Shown here piece after piece: positions 1-9,774 of a stretch of DNA of 64,000 nt. The notes below the pieces were generated by a model. That model worked only from the letters and a program-made list of their open reading frames with translations, did not search any database and was not told the origin of the DNA. How positions within the stretch are numbered: position 1 is the first letter of the stretch; every line of letters starts with the position of its first letter. Made by a program: the position numbers and the translations under genes. Source of the DNA: Dyadobacter sp. CY312 (GTDB taxonomy: Bacteria; Bacteroidota; Bacteroidia; Cytophagales; Spirosomataceae); contig NZ_JAJUXG010000020.1 of NCBI RefSeq assembly GCF_021390535.1, forward strand, positions 83,417 to 147,416, given 5' to 3'.

Positions 1-375
1 CAGGCTCTGGTCGGTCAGAATGTCAAAACCGGTCCATTGCTGGATTTGAGCCGAAGCCGATCTGAAAACCACTATTACCTGATCTGAATTATTAAGAAGT
101 ACACTGACCTTGGAGGAAATCAGATGAATTGCAAAGGATGCTGGCAAACCAATACCAATAAGAAACGCAAGTAAGAATAACAGCGCTGTTCCGGTTTTAT
201 TCCAATTCTTGCGGATGGTTAAGGAAAAGTACCACTCCCGGCTTAAAATGTATAAGGTAAGTGCCCCTAAAAAGCCCGGAAGGAAACCATTCAGTTCAAA
301 GAGAAGCAATAGAGCCAGACCTGTGAGGATTATCAGCAATCCAATTTGTCTGATCTGGTTATTAAAGGTTGGCAT
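1..375 (-). CDS. AI-2E family transporter (PerM/YdiK-like), N-terminal part
   Basis: The minus strand is open from an ATG at 375 to the window edge (125 codons), so only the N-terminus is seen. It begins MPTFNNQIRQIG and runs into two closely spaced hydrophobic stretches (LLIILTGLALLLLFELNGFLPGF..., then GTALLFLLAFLIGIGLPASF). These are separated by a short basic loop with SLTIRKNW. The hydrophobic pair followed by a polar segment is the usual start of AI-2E/PerM exporters, which are inner-membrane proteins of about 350 aa. It is divergent from the ATPase at 585. The substrate cannot be inferred. The family call rests on the N-terminus only. Confidence 0.6.
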   Translation of the reverse strand, partial: MPTFNNQIRQIGLLIILTGLALLLLFELNGFLPGFLGALTLYILSREWYFSLTIRKNWNKTGTALLFLLAFLIGIGLPASFAIHLISSKVSVLLNNSDQVIVVFRSASAQIQQWTGFDILTDQSL

Positions 376-584
376 TGAATGAATGTTGGGTGTTCAAAGC
401 AGTAACGGCCTTTGATCAAAGAACGTCACTTTAAACCGGACGCCAAATTAAAATAATGAAATACAAGTATTTATATTTTCTTTCGATCATTTTTGTATAC
501 CACAAGCGTGTTATATTTAAAGCCTGTGCATCTGCTTCATTATTCCCATTGAAACCAAAACCTTCGAAATTTCACAATAAGAAT

Positions 585-3245
585 ATGTCAGAAACACCAG
601 GTCAAAATTTGTCTCAGAAACCAGACAAACTTGATATAACAGATATTAAAACCGGATTACTAAGTCAGGAAGCGAGCCTGAGAATTCAGCAATTTGGCCT
701 GAATGAACTGGAACAGGTAAAACCTGAAAGTGTCTGGTCCATACTGTTGAGGCAGGTAAATAGTATCATCGTCTGGATCCTTGCGGCAGCGGCCATCGTT
801 TCCTTCTTTCTCGGCGACAACCTTGAAGGCTTTGCAGTGATTGCGGTTATCGTAATCAATGCCGTCACAGGGTTCGTGCTCGAATACAACGCCAGGCAAT
901 CCATGGAGGCGCTGAGAAAGCTGGACACGACACCAGCCAGAGTATTACGTGACGGAAAAATAAAAGAGATTCCATCCGATCAGGTAACCATAGGCGATAT
1001 ATTAATTTTGGAAGCCGGCGACCTGATACCCGCAGATGCTCTTATTTTAGAAGTCAATCAGTTAACTGTGGATGAATCCGCACTAACGGGCGAATCTGTA
1101 CCTTCTCAAAAAAGCACAACTGCCTCCGACGAAGATGCACCGTTGGGTGACAGGCACGACAGGCTTTTCAAAGGAACAGCGATAACCAATGGAAATGCCA
1201 AAGCGATGGTGACCGGAATAGGACAGACAACGGAGCTGGGCAAAATCGCCACGCTGGTCAGCGACGCCAAACGCACCGCCACACCTTTGGAAACCAAACT
1301 TGACGCCCTGGGAAAAGTGCTGATCTGGGTTACACTTGGGATGGCTACGCTATTTTTGATCGTTGGCTTTACAAGAGGTCAGGAGATCAAACAACTTATA
1401 GAAACGGCTGTTGCATTGGCCATTGCAGCCATTCCGGAAGGCATGTCGGTAGTGGCGACCGTGGCACTGGCCTATGGTATGCTCCGTCTGGCTGAAAAGA
1501 AAGTGATTGTAAAACGGCTATCTGCCGTCGAAACACTGGGTGGTACCAACGTCATTTTTACAGACAAAACCGGAACACTTACTGAAAATAAAATTGAAGT
1601 GCAGGCATTGCGGGTAGCTGGAAATGATTTTACGGTTCGTTTGAATGCAAACACAGAAGGTGTTCAAACACTTGAAGTTGTAAAAGGTGATCAACAGCTT
1701 TTTCATTCACCAGAAGTTGAAATGCTCTCTCTTGTAGGCGCATTGGTTAATAATGCACAGCTGGACTCAAAGAAATCAGACCGGAAAGAACTGGGTGATC
1801 CGGTCGAAGTCGCCCTGCTTTCCTATGCGCGGGCAGCTGGCATCGATCTGCACAAATTACATCGCGACCATAAGCGGCAAGCCGAACAGCCATTCAGTTC
1901 CGACACCAGGATGATGGCAACCATGGATCAGGTAGGAACGGAGTATTTTATTGGTGTAAAAGGTGCGGTGGAAGAAGTTTTGGCTCTTTGCAGCTGGAAG
2001 AACCCGGAAGAGCGGGACAAGGAACTTGAAATATCGGAGCTCATGGCGGCAGACGGGCTGCGAACCCTTGCTTTCGCCTACCGACAGACCAGTCAAAAAC
2101 CCGGAGATGATTTTACTCATGATGAAAAACTGACCTATGCAGGTTTGATCGGATTTCTGGATCCGCCGCGTAAAGAAGTGGTAAAGTCCTTAATTGCGTG
2201 TCAGCAAGCCGGAATAAAAGTTATTATGGTTACCGGAGACCACCCCGCTACCTCGCTGAAAATTGCCAAGCAGGTCAATCTTGTTGAAGCAGACGAACAG
2301 CTGGTCCTCACCGGAAAAAACCTCGAATCTTTTGACTTTAACTCAGCGCCGGATCAGAAAAAAATGATGGAATGCCGCGTATTCGCCCGGGTAAATCCTG
2401 CTCAGAAGCTGGATATGATTGATTTCTATCAAAAGCATGGAGACATTGTGGGCATGACCGGCGACGGAGTGAATGACGCCCCTGCTCTGAAAAAATCTGA
2501 TATTGGTATCGCTATGGGCCTGCGCGGAACTGCTGTTGCCGCCGAAGCTGCTGATATGGTTTTGAAGGATGATTCATTCGCATCTATTGTTCACGCTATT
2601 GAACAGGGAAGAGTGATTTTTGAAAACATCAGAAAGTTTATCGTCTTTCTACTGTCCTGCAATATGAGTGAAATTTTCGTAGTCACCTTTGCAGGTTTTC
2701 TGAATGTGGGCAGTCCGCTCCTACCCCTGCAGATCCTCTTCATCAATATCATCACCGACGTCTTTCCGGCACTTGCCCTGGGTGTGGGAAAAGACAATAA
2801 AAAACTGATGAAATCCCCACCGAGAGACCCCAAGCAGCCCATTCTGAAAAAATCAGATTGGTCAGGAATTGTATTTTACGCCCTGGTGATGACTGCTTCT
2901 GTCCTGGGTGTTTACTGGTATGCAATCGACGAATTACGCATGAGCCCACAGGAAGGAAACACCATCACATTTTATGCGCTTTCCCTCGCCCAATTACTGC
3001 ATGTATTCAATATGTACTCAGGAAAGCGGCGTCTTTTCAAAAACGAAATCACCGGAAACAAGTTTATCTGGATGGCTTTGGTTCTATGTATATTGATCAT
3101 GTTCGCTATCAATTACATTCCCTTCTTAAGGCAAATACTGTCGCTTGAAATGCTGGACCTGAGGTCTCTGGAATTGATATTAGCCGCCGGATTCGCTCCC
3201 GTTCTGGTGATACAGACAGTTCGTTTATTTTTTCCGATCAAATAA
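585..3245 (+). CDS. P-type cation ATPase, P2A (Ca2+/PMR1-like) type
   Basis: Inner-membrane ATP-driven cation pump, 886 aa. All core motifs are present: LTGES in the actuator domain near residue 168, IPEG in TM4 near 283, the phosphorylation site DKTGTLTE near 325, TGDHPAT near 550 and TGDGVNDAP near 625. Six C-terminal membrane segments follow. Domain order and the single IPEG fit the Ca2+/Mn2+ P2A group; there is no N-terminal heavy-metal domain. The frame is open back to an ATG at 456, but those 43 residues are basic and atypical, while MSETPGQ at 585 directly precedes the cation-ATPase N domain. I therefore prefer 585. The metal is inferred from family only. It stands at the head of a stress-type cluster with Usp and a second P-type pump. 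Confidence 0.88.
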   Translation: MSETPGQNLSQKPDKLDITDIKTGLLSQEASLRIQQFGLNELEQVKPESVWSILLRQVNSIIVWILAAAAIVSFFLGDNLEGFAVIAVIVINAVTGFVLEYNARQSMEALRKLDTTPARVLRDGKIKEIPSDQVTIGDILILEAGDLIPADALILEVNQLTVDESALTGESVPSQKSTTASDEDAPLGDRHDRLFKGTAITNGNAKAMVTGIGQTTELGKIATLVSDAKRTATPLETKLDALGKVLIWVTLGMATLFLIVGFTRGQEIKQLIETAVALAIAAIPEGMSVVATVALAYGMLRLAEKKVIVKRLSAVETLGGTNVIFTDKTGTLTENKIEVQALRVAGNDFTVRLNANTEGVQTLEVVKGDQQLFHSPEVEMLSLVGALVNNAQLDSKKSDRKELGDPVEVALLSYARAAGIDLHKLHRDHKRQAEQPFSSDTRMMATMDQVGTEYFIGVKGAVEEVLALCSWKNPEERDKELEISELMAADGLRTLAFAYRQTSQKPGDDFTHDEKLTYAGLIGFLDPPRKEVVKSLIACQQAGIKVIMVTGDHPATSLKIAKQVNLVEADEQLVLTGKNLESFDFNSAPDQKKMMECRVFARVNPAQKLDMIDFYQKHGDIVGMTGDGVNDAPALKKSDIGIAMGLRGTAVAAEAADMVLKDDSFASIVHAIEQGRVIFENIRKFIVFLLSCNMSEIFVVTFAGFLNVGSPLLPLQILFINIITDVFPALALGVGKDNKKLMKSPPRDPKQPILKKSDWSGIVFYALVMTASVLGVYWYAIDELRMSPQEGNTITFYALSLAQLLHVFNMYSGKRRLFKNEITGNKFIWMALVLCILIMFAINYIPFLRQILSLEMLDLRSLELILAAGFAPVLVIQTVRLFFPIK

Positions 3246-3263
3246 CAGAACCTTCCCCAATCA

Positions 3264-3327
3264 GTGATTGATGCAACTTGTAGCAGCACATCTGTAACAA
3301 ATGCCGCTGGAAATAGTCCCACCTTTA
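3264..3327 (+). promoter_or_regulatory. Regulon-type promoter P1 (upstream of cupin-adhP)
   Basis: GTGA at 3264, ATGCAAC at 3271, CTGTAAC at 3292 (21 bp later) and CACCTTTA at 3320 (28 bp later). The same arrangement occurs at six other places in the first 17 kb. The two 7-mers are direct repeats two helical turns apart, as expected for an AraC-type activator. CACCTTTA takes the place of the Bacteroidota -7 box TAnnTTTG. The promoter is inferred from sequence alone. Confidence 0.6.
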
Positions 3328-3395
3328 TGATAACGGATTAATAGGATCATCATTACTTAAAATAATGACCCGCAATCCATAATCACAGATCTCTC

Positions 3396-3749
3396 ATGAT
3401 GGACAGGCAAGAAAATGATACCGAAATGGAGAAATCAAAAGCGCATATCATTGTTGAAATCATAGAATATGTCCCAAACGCCGTGTTAAGCAGGACTATC
3501 ATCCGGAAGACGACCGGCAACATAACCGTCTCTTCTTTTGATACAGGCGAAGAGCTTCCAGAGAAGTCATCTGCCTTTGATACCTACATCCAGATCATCG
3601 ACGGATCTGCTGAAATTGTGATTGACGATATAAAACACAAACTCGAATTGGGGCAGGGAATTATCATTCCGGCTCATACAAGAAATTCGTTTTGTGCCAA
3701 AGAGCAATTTAAAATGATCTCGACAGTGATTAAAAGCGGGTACGAATAA
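3396..3749 (+). CDS. Small cupin-domain protein
   Basis: Predicted cytoplasmic single-domain cupin, 117 aa (107 aa if the second ATG at 3426, MEKSKAHIIV, is used). A beta-rich core carries the cupin pattern: TYIQIIDGSAEIVIDDIKH, then LELGQGIIIPAHTRNSF, matching the G(X)5HXH... and G(X)5PXG(X)2H(X)3N layout. The first-motif histidines are largely missing and the second motif keeps PAHTRN, so metal binding is doubtful. It lies 32 bp upstream of the alcohol dehydrogenase and is probably co-transcribed from P1. Such small cupins often protect against or sense stress, but no substrate can be named. Confidence 0.72.
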   Translation: MMDRQENDTEMEKSKAHIIVEIIEYVPNAVLSRTIIRKTTGNITVSSFDTGEELPEKSSAFDTYIQIIDGSAEIVIDDIKHKLELGQGIIIPAHTRNSFCAKEQFKMISTVIKSGYE

Positions 3750-3781
3750 TTGTTGCTTGCTGACCCACTAATCCGAACAAC

Positions 3782-4816
3782 ATGATACCAAAAAAAATGA
3801 AGGCGGCGGTTGTCCGTGCCTTTGGACAACCGCTTCAAATCGAAGAAATGCCGGTGAAGGAACCCGGCAAAAATCAAATCCTGGTCAAAGTCATCGCCAG
3901 CGGTGTATGCCATACCGACTTACATGCTACCGATGGCGACTGGCCCGTAAAACCCAAAATGCCTCTAATTCCCGGCCACGAGGGAATCGGCTATGTGGTA
4001 GCGCTTGGCCCGGATGTAACTGGTGTAAAGGAAGGAGATATCGTTGGAGTGCCCTGGTTATACAGTGCCTGTGGTGGTTGCGAATTTTGCATCACAGGAT
4101 GGGAAACTTTGTGTGAAACCCAGCAAAATGGCGGATACAGCGTCGACGGCAGCTTTGCAGAATATGTGATTGCCGATGCCAGGTATGTCGCGCATTTGCC
4201 CGACCATACCAATATGATCGAAATGGCCCCTATATTATGTGCAGGAGTCACTGTATACAAAGGGCTTAAAGAAACGGAGACCAAAGCGGGTGAATGGGTT
4301 GCCATTTCCGGAATAGGTGGCCTTGGACATCTGGCTGTCCAATATGCAAAAGCAATGGGCATGCACGTGGCCGCAATCGACATCAGTAAAGACAAGCTCG
4401 ACCTGGCCAAAAGCCTGGGTGCGGACCTTGTCGTGAATGCCCTTGAAGAAGACCCGGGTGAATTTTTGAAAAAACAAACCGGCGGAATGCATGGTGTACT
4501 GGTCACGGCTGTCTCGCCCATTGCCTTTAAGCAGGGAATTTCAGCTTTGCGTAGAAAGGGCACCATTGCATTGAATGGCTTGCCGCCCGGAAGTTTTGAT
4601 CTGCCCATTTTTGAAACTGTGCTGAATCGGTATACCGTGAGAGGATCCATTGTCGGAACCCGGAAAGATCTTGCCGAATCGATCCAGTTTGCACTGGAAG
4701 GCAAAGTGAAAGCAACCGTACACACCGACAAACTGGAAAATATCAATTCTGTTTTCGATCAAATGAGAGCCGGAAAGATTGAAGGACGGGTGGTGATGGA
4801 AATTGGAACGGACTAA
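3782..4816 (+). CDS. adhP: Zinc-dependent alcohol dehydrogenase, AdhP type
   Basis: Cytosolic NAD(P)-dependent oxidation of primary alcohols or reduction of aldehydes (family knowledge). 344 aa, normal for bacterial AdhP. Catalytic zinc ligands are visible: Cys in SGVCHTDLH and His in IPGHEGIG. The structural zinc loop CGGCEFCITGWETLC has four cysteines. The Rossmann motif GIGGLGHLAVQYAKAMG is intact, followed by an acidic residue in AAIDIS that favours NAD. It follows the cupin gene by 32 bp and precedes a universal stress protein. This trio recurs in oxygen-limitation clusters of other bacteria, so a role in fermentative balance is plausible but inferred. Confidence 0.88.
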   Translation: MIPKKMKAAVVRAFGQPLQIEEMPVKEPGKNQILVKVIASGVCHTDLHATDGDWPVKPKMPLIPGHEGIGYVVALGPDVTGVKEGDIVGVPWLYSACGGCEFCITGWETLCETQQNGGYSVDGSFAEYVIADARYVAHLPDHTNMIEMAPILCAGVTVYKGLKETETKAGEWVAISGIGGLGHLAVQYAKAMGMHVAAIDISKDKLDLAKSLGADLVVNALEEDPGEFLKKQTGGMHGVLVTAVSPIAFKQGISALRRKGTIALNGLPPGSFDLPIFETVLNRYTVRGSIVGTRKDLAESIQFALEGKVKATVHTDKLENINSVFDQMRAGKIEGRVVMEIGTD

Positions 4817-4913
4817 ATCACTTCTTCATGATCGTAATACAATAAACCCTCAAAGGAAGCGTATTCCAAACATGGTGCTATGACGCACCCACCATTTATC
4901 CGCAAGAGCAGCC

Positions 4914-5747
4914 ATGAAAAAAATACTCGTTACCACCGACTTTTCCGAAGACTCAAAAGCAGGCCTGCGGTTTGCAATACAATTGGCTTCACAAAATAAT
5001 TTTGCACTCACTTTCTTTCATTCCTACAACGTCATGGCCCCGACAGCCTGGCCGGCAGAGAGGATTATGGATTATGAAAAATCAGAAGCCGCCAAGATTC
5101 AGCAGAAGCTTGACCAGTTTGTCGAAGAAATATATCACGAGTTTGGAATCAAACCTGAACACATCCAGTGTATGATCAAAAGCTCTGTATTTGCACAGAG
5201 CAATATCATGGATTACGCTGCCGAGCATCATTATGATTTCATCTGTATCAGCACTCGCGGTGCTGGCCGGTTGCAACAGCTTCTGGGTACCAACACCGCC
5301 AACCTGATCAACAATTCAGATGTGCCGGTGATAGCAGTGCCGTATTTGTACAAATCGGAAAAGATCACCAGTATACTGTATGCGTCCGATCTGGCCAATC
5401 TGGATAAAGAATTGGAAATTGTAGCCGACTTTGCCAAACCTATCCAAGCAGAAGTGCAACTGCTACATTTCAGTACTTTTCTAAATACCCATATCGATCC
5501 CAAAAAAATAGAGCAGGCAACGAAAAAATCCGACAGTCTGAAGATCAAGCTAGACGTCAAACTTTTTGAACCTGCTGAAAGTCTGGTTTCTCACATTGAA
5601 GCCGCCATCACAAGGACCAAACCCTCCATGCTCATCATGTTTACAGAGCATCATAGAAACCTGTTTGAAAAAATATTCTTAGCCAGTAAGTCGGCTGAGT
5701 ATTCATACCATCCTACGGTTCCCTTGCTGGTTTTTAATAAGATGTAG
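4914..5747 (+). CDS. Universal stress protein with two Usp domains
   Basis: Cytosolic stress protein, 277 aa. The N-terminal Usp domain is complete: it starts MKKILVTTDFSEDSKAGLRF and ends with a nucleotide-loop-like RGAGRLQQLLGTNTANLIN then SDVPVIAVP. The second domain (from about residue 145, ITSILYASDL) is more diverged and ends TVPLLVFNKM without an obvious G-x2-G-x9-G loop. Only the first half is therefore likely to bind ATP. It begins about 100 bp after adhP and could be an operon partner or have its own promoter; I see no regulon-type promoter in the gap. Tandem Usp proteins of this length are common in Bacteroidota. Confidence 0.85.
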   Translation: MKKILVTTDFSEDSKAGLRFAIQLASQNNFALTFFHSYNVMAPTAWPAERIMDYEKSEAAKIQQKLDQFVEEIYHEFGIKPEHIQCMIKSSVFAQSNIMDYAAEHHYDFICISTRGAGRLQQLLGTNTANLINNSDVPVIAVPYLYKSEKITSILYASDLANLDKELEIVADFAKPIQAEVQLLHFSTFLNTHIDPKKIEQATKKSDSLKIKLDVKLFEPAESLVSHIEAAITRTKPSMLIMFTEHHRNLFEKIFLASKSAEYSYHPTVPLLVFNKM

Positions 5748-5950
5748 CATTGAAATAACGGACACTTAAAGGCATAATGGAGTAATTCGGCCCTGGCTAC
5801 CTGATTTCTGCCGGCTTTTTTGCATAACTTCAAAGGTCCGTTCGGCACCTTTCATAAATCTGGTCCTTTCCGCGAGAAAGTTCTGACTATTTCCAATACA
5901 AACGTACATAACAGTGCCTGAATAGTTTGACCTGAAATATTCTCATTCCT

Positions 5951-8476
5951 ATGTCCTCCCCCGCCCATCTTCACCAAGGCCTAACCACCAGCCAGGTCCT
6001 CCAATCCCGTCATACCCACGGCGAGAACAAAGTAGAAGACAAAAGCAAAAACAGCCTTTTAATGGCAGCTTTGGGCCTGGTCAGAGAACCGATGCTGATT
6101 CTGCTGATCGTGGCGGCGGCTATTTACTTTATAACCGGTTCTGTAGGCGAAGGATTGTTTATGCTTGGCGCAATTTTGGTTATTTCAGCCATTTCTATTT
6201 ACCAGGATACCAAAAGCCGGAATGCGCTTGCTGAGCTGAAATCACTGACACAACCGAAATGCAAGGTCGTCCGGAATGGCGATGAAGTGGAGATATTGAG
6301 GGAGGAACTGGTGATAGGTGATTACCTGATATTGGAAGAAGGCAACAAAATTCCGGCAGACGCTTCGATTCTGGAAGCTCATGATTTCTCCGTAAATGAA
6401 TCTATTCTGACGGGGGAATCGCTCGCAGTTACCAAAAATGAATCCGGAGTCGAGATTTTCCAGGGAACCCTCGTAACCAGCGGAAGGGCACTTGCAGAAA
6501 TCACATCGATTGGTGACAAAACAAAACTGGGGCTGATCGGGATAAGCCTGGAATCCATTGAGCAGGAACCTACCCCACTCCAGATTCAGATCACCAACTT
6601 TGTCAAGAAAATGGCAATCATCGGCGGGATTGTTTTCCTGATCGTCTGGGGTATCAATTTTATACGCACAGGTCAGTTTTTAGAAAGTCTGTTGAAAGCA
6701 CTGACACTTGCGATGAGTATTTTGCCTGAGGAAATCCCGGTGGCATTTACTACGTTTATGGCTTTGGGTGCGTGGCGATTGATGAAAATGGGGATCATTG
6801 TCAAGCGAACCCAGACCATCGAAACATTGGGCAGCGCCACCGTAATTTGCACCGACAAAACCGGAACGATTACTGAAAATAAAATGGAGCTGGCCGGGTT
6901 GTACGTACTGGCAACAAATTCTCTACAATCACCTGAGAGCACATTAAACGAAGATGGTCAACAACTGCTGGAAATGGCGATGTGGTCGAGTGAGCCCAAG
7001 CCTTTCGATCCTATGGAAACGGCTCTGCACGAAGCATACGGAAAACTTTCAACGACCGACAACCGACACGATTTCAGGCTGGTTCATGAATATCCGCTGG
7101 AAGGGAAACCGCCCATGATGACGCACGTGTTTGCAAATGACAATGGTGAACGCGTAATTGCAGCCAAAGGAGCTCCGGAAGCAATTATGGCACTTTCAGG
7201 ATTATCAGAAGCTCAGAAAACCCAGATACTCCAAGCAATTAATGAACTTGCCGCAAAAGGATATCGGGTTTTGGGCGTAGGTGAAAGCGATTTTTCAGGT
7301 GATTCATTTCCCGAAAAACAACAGGAGCTGTCGTTTCATTTCCTCGGTTTGGTTGCGTTTTACGATCCGCCGAAAGCAAACATCCGCTCTGTTTTTGAAT
7401 CTTTTTACGTGGCCGGCATTCAGGTGAAGATCATTACAGGAGATAATGCGGCAACGACACAAAACATTGCCAGACAAATAGGCTTTAAAGGAGCCGAAAA
7501 CATTTTGCTGGGCGAAGAGCTGGTGGCGATGGACGAGGCGACATTACGACAAAAAGTAATGCAGACCGGCATTTTCGCAAGAATGTTTCCGGAAGCTAAG
7601 TTAAAGGTCGTCAATGCACTTAAAGCTCAGGGACAGATTGTGGCCATGACCGGCGACGGGGTTAACGACGGTCCGGCACTGAAAGCCGCACATATCGGAA
7701 TCGCGATGGGTAAAAAAGGGACAGAAATCGCCAAACAGGCTTCCTCGCTGATTTTGGTAGATGACGATCTGGCCAGAATGGTTGATGCTGTGGCGATGGG
7801 CCGCAAAATTTACATCAGTCTGAAAAACGCGATTCGCTATATTATTTCCATCCACATCCCAATCATCCTTACTGTGTTCATTCCTTTGGCCCTGGGTTGG
7901 ATATATCCCAATATTTTCACACCAGTCCATATCATATTCTTCGAGCTGATCATGGGCCCTACGTGTTCGATCATCTATGAAAACGAGCCGATGGAAAAGG
8001 ATCTGCTTTTGCAAAAACCAAGGCCGTTCACATCCACATTTTTTAGTTTGAAAGAATTGTCTGTCAGTATTTTGCAAGGTATCGTCATCACCATCGGAAT
8101 GCTTTTGCTTTATCGGTACGCAGTGATGCAACGATACGACGAGGCGCTTACCAGATCCATGGTTTTCATTGGATTACTGTCTTCCAACGTTTTCCTTACA
8201 TTGGTGAACAGGTCGTTCACATATTCGATGCTAGCCACATTGAAGTACAAAAACAACCTGGTTCCAATGATCATTGGTGTCACCATTCTGCTTTCCGCTC
8301 TCATCTTTACCATTCCACCGGTCAGAGGTTTTTTTAGTCTTGAACCTGTGAATTTGATGCAATTACTGATTAGCATTGGTGTAGGATTTGTGTTTACGGT
8401 TTGGTACGAGGCGGTAAAATATGGCAAAAAGAAAGTTTCCAGGCAGAATCCGAAGAACAAGTCAACTCATAAGTGA
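5951..8476 (+). CDS. P-type cation ATPase with PEEIP signature
   Basis: Second inner-membrane P-type pump, 841 aa. Motifs: LTGES near residue 153, TM4 LPEEIPVAF near 259, DKTGTITE near 302, TGDNAAT near 498, TGDGVNDGP near 567. The usual PEGLP of Ca2+ pumps and the CPx of heavy-metal pumps are both absent. PEE(I/F)P belongs to a poorly characterised branch, so the ion is unknown. The start MSSPAHLHQGLTTSQV matches the cation-ATPase N domain. A 200-bp gap separates it from usp. The stop lies 11 bp before the stop of the convergent gene at 8488. Pumps of this sort near Usp and BON genes suggest envelope or ion stress (inference). Confidence 0.85.
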   Translation: MSSPAHLHQGLTTSQVLQSRHTHGENKVEDKSKNSLLMAALGLVREPMLILLIVAAAIYFITGSVGEGLFMLGAILVISAISIYQDTKSRNALAELKSLTQPKCKVVRNGDEVEILREELVIGDYLILEEGNKIPADASILEAHDFSVNESILTGESLAVTKNESGVEIFQGTLVTSGRALAEITSIGDKTKLGLIGISLESIEQEPTPLQIQITNFVKKMAIIGGIVFLIVWGINFIRTGQFLESLLKALTLAMSILPEEIPVAFTTFMALGAWRLMKMGIIVKRTQTIETLGSATVICTDKTGTITENKMELAGLYVLATNSLQSPESTLNEDGQQLLEMAMWSSEPKPFDPMETALHEAYGKLSTTDNRHDFRLVHEYPLEGKPPMMTHVFANDNGERVIAAKGAPEAIMALSGLSEAQKTQILQAINELAAKGYRVLGVGESDFSGDSFPEKQQELSFHFLGLVAFYDPPKANIRSVFESFYVAGIQVKIITGDNAATTQNIARQIGFKGAENILLGEELVAMDEATLRQKVMQTGIFARMFPEAKLKVVNALKAQGQIVAMTGDGVNDGPALKAAHIGIAMGKKGTEIAKQASSLILVDDDLARMVDAVAMGRKIYISLKNAIRYIISIHIPIILTVFIPLALGWIYPNIFTPVHIIFFELIMGPTCSIIYENEPMEKDLLLQKPRPFTSTFFSLKELSVSILQGIVITIGMLLLYRYAVMQRYDEALTRSMVFIGLLSSNVFLTLVNRSFTYSMLATLKYKNNLVPMIIGVTILLSALIFTIPPVRGFFSLEPVNLMQLLISIGVGFVFTVWYEAVKYGKKKVSRQNPKNKSTHK

Positions 8477-8487
8477 TTGGCCAGAAG

Positions 8488-9006
8488 CTAGAAATGCGCA
8501 AGTTTCACTTTTTGAACTTTCCCCTCTCTTCCCCAAATAAACAAATCACCTTGTTTTCTCTGCAGCAAATACAAAGAAACCGCCATAAACAGCGTTGCCG
8601 GAAAGGCAGCGTAAGAACCTATTGGCGATATGGCAATACAAAATACAATTCCGCCCCAACAACCAAATCGGAACAAGTTACCTTTCAGAATCATGGACAG
8701 GGCTATCAAACCCTGTGCGGCAGCGATTGATAAAACCATTGGTGTCGCAATCGCTTCAAATGCGCCTAAAATAAATCTTTTGTAAACGGGTATGGAGCTG
8801 TCTGCATAGTCCTGATATACCCAGGGTGCGTCCAACGCCGTGGATGAATTGATCCAGCACGCCCATCCGAAAAGCAGAAGGAAAAACAACCTTGCAAGCT
8901 GGGGCTTTTTGACGCTCGCAAATATTGACAACAGCGCCAGTACATTGGAAGCCACGTAAACACCGACCAAAAAATACGGATTTATTAGAAAATGATCCAT
9001 GATCAA
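8488..9006 (-). CDS. Small polytopic membrane protein, unknown
   Basis: About 172 aa with five likely membrane segments (YFLVGVYVASNVLALLSIF, LFFLLLFGWACWI, AIATPMVLSIAAAQGLIAL, FRFGCWGGIVFCIAISPIG, FPATLFMAVSLYLL) and a basic C-terminus. The start is MIMDHFL at 9006 or MDHFL two codons later. I do not recognise the family. It lies 54 bp downstream of the three-BON gene on the same strand, so both are probably expressed from promoter P2 as a stress-induced pair. Confidence 0.65.
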   Translation of the reverse strand: MIMDHFLINPYFLVGVYVASNVLALLSIFASVKKPQLARLFFLLLFGWACWINSSTALDAPWVYQDYADSSIPVYKRFILGAFEAIATPMVLSIAAAQGLIALSMILKGNLFRFGCWGGIVFCIAISPIGSYAAFPATLFMAVSLYLLQRKQGDLFIWGREGKVQKVKLAHF

Positions 9007-9060
9007 AGGATTTTGCAGGAAGTAAATGGGAATGTGTAATTTTTGGTCGGGTTTAAAACC

Positions 9061-9735
9061 TCAGTCGGCGATGGAATGCTCATACTCCACAACAATATCA
9101 TTGTCGACAATCTCAACACCAGGCGCCTTCCAGGCTTGCCGCCCGGCTTCATCCTTTTCATACCACGAACCCACCGTACCGGTCAGGATCACTTTGTTGT
9201 GTGCCACGTGTACATGAATATCCTTTTCCTTGATAGACCAGTTCCGGGCCAATGCACTTTCAATGGCAATTTTCTCGATCCGGTCCAGTGATTCAGATTT
9301 AATTGTGATCTTGTTGGACACCCCTCTGATACCCGCAAGCTGACCGATAAACTTTGCCGTATCTTCCTTTTGGTAATTCCACTGAACTTCGCCCTCGAGT
9401 GTGATCCATCCGTTTTCAACTTTAACCCTGATTTTGTCCTCCGGAATTTCCCAATGCCATTTACAGGCATTCAGCACTTCATTGGCAAGATCATGATCAT
9501 CCCGATGATTCAGGGCGCTGAAAGTTTTAACTTCAATCTGCTCCACTACCACTTTTACACCAGCCACCTTTTTAGCCGCATTTTCCGCTTCCATCTTTTT
9601 TGCGTAGCTATCCACTGTACCCGACAGCGTCACAATGCCGTCTTTCGCAGTAACCCCTATTTCGGCATCTCTCAGCAAAGGCTCCCATCTGAGTGCTTCC
9701 TGAACATCTTTCTGCAACTCTTCATTGGTTGTCAT
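9061..9735 (-). CDS. Triple BON-domain protein
   Basis: 224 aa made almost entirely of three BON domains at roughly residues 4-70, 77-145 and 148-216. Each has the pattern VxVxxGxVTLxGxV: GVTAKDGIVTLSGTV, VKVENGWITLEGEV and VHVAHNKVILTGTV. BON domains bind phospholipid or stabilise envelope components in OsmY-like proteins. No signal peptide is visible, so the protein is cytoplasmic or peripheral by prediction. It is transcribed from P2, which carries the regulon architecture, and is followed by a membrane protein gene. A role in osmotic or envelope stress is inferred from family and context. Confidence 0.88.
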   Translation of the reverse strand: MTTNEELQKDVQEALRWEPLLRDAEIGVTAKDGIVTLSGTVDSYAKKMEAENAAKKVAGVKVVVEQIEVKTFSALNHRDDHDLANEVLNACKWHWEIPEDKIRVKVENGWITLEGEVQWNYQKEDTAKFIGQLAGIRGVSNKITIKSESLDRIEKIAIESALARNWSIKEKDIHVHVAHNKVILTGTVGSWYEKDEAGRQAWKAPGVEIVDNDIVVEYEHSIAD

Positions 9736-9774
9736 AATCCCGATATTTTGTTGGCAACAAAATCATTGCCAGGG

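Noticed and set aside
456..584. Longer N-terminus of the first P-type ATPase
   Set aside because: The 43 extra residues are basic and unlike any ATPase start; MSETPGQ at 585 fits the family.
3991..4746. 251-codon open frame on the minus strand
   Set aside because: Antisense to a well-conserved alcohol dehydrogenase; low-complexity Ser/Pro composition and no family features.
7601..8131. 176-codon minus-strand open frame
   Set aside because: Antisense to the C-terminal half of the second P-type ATPase.
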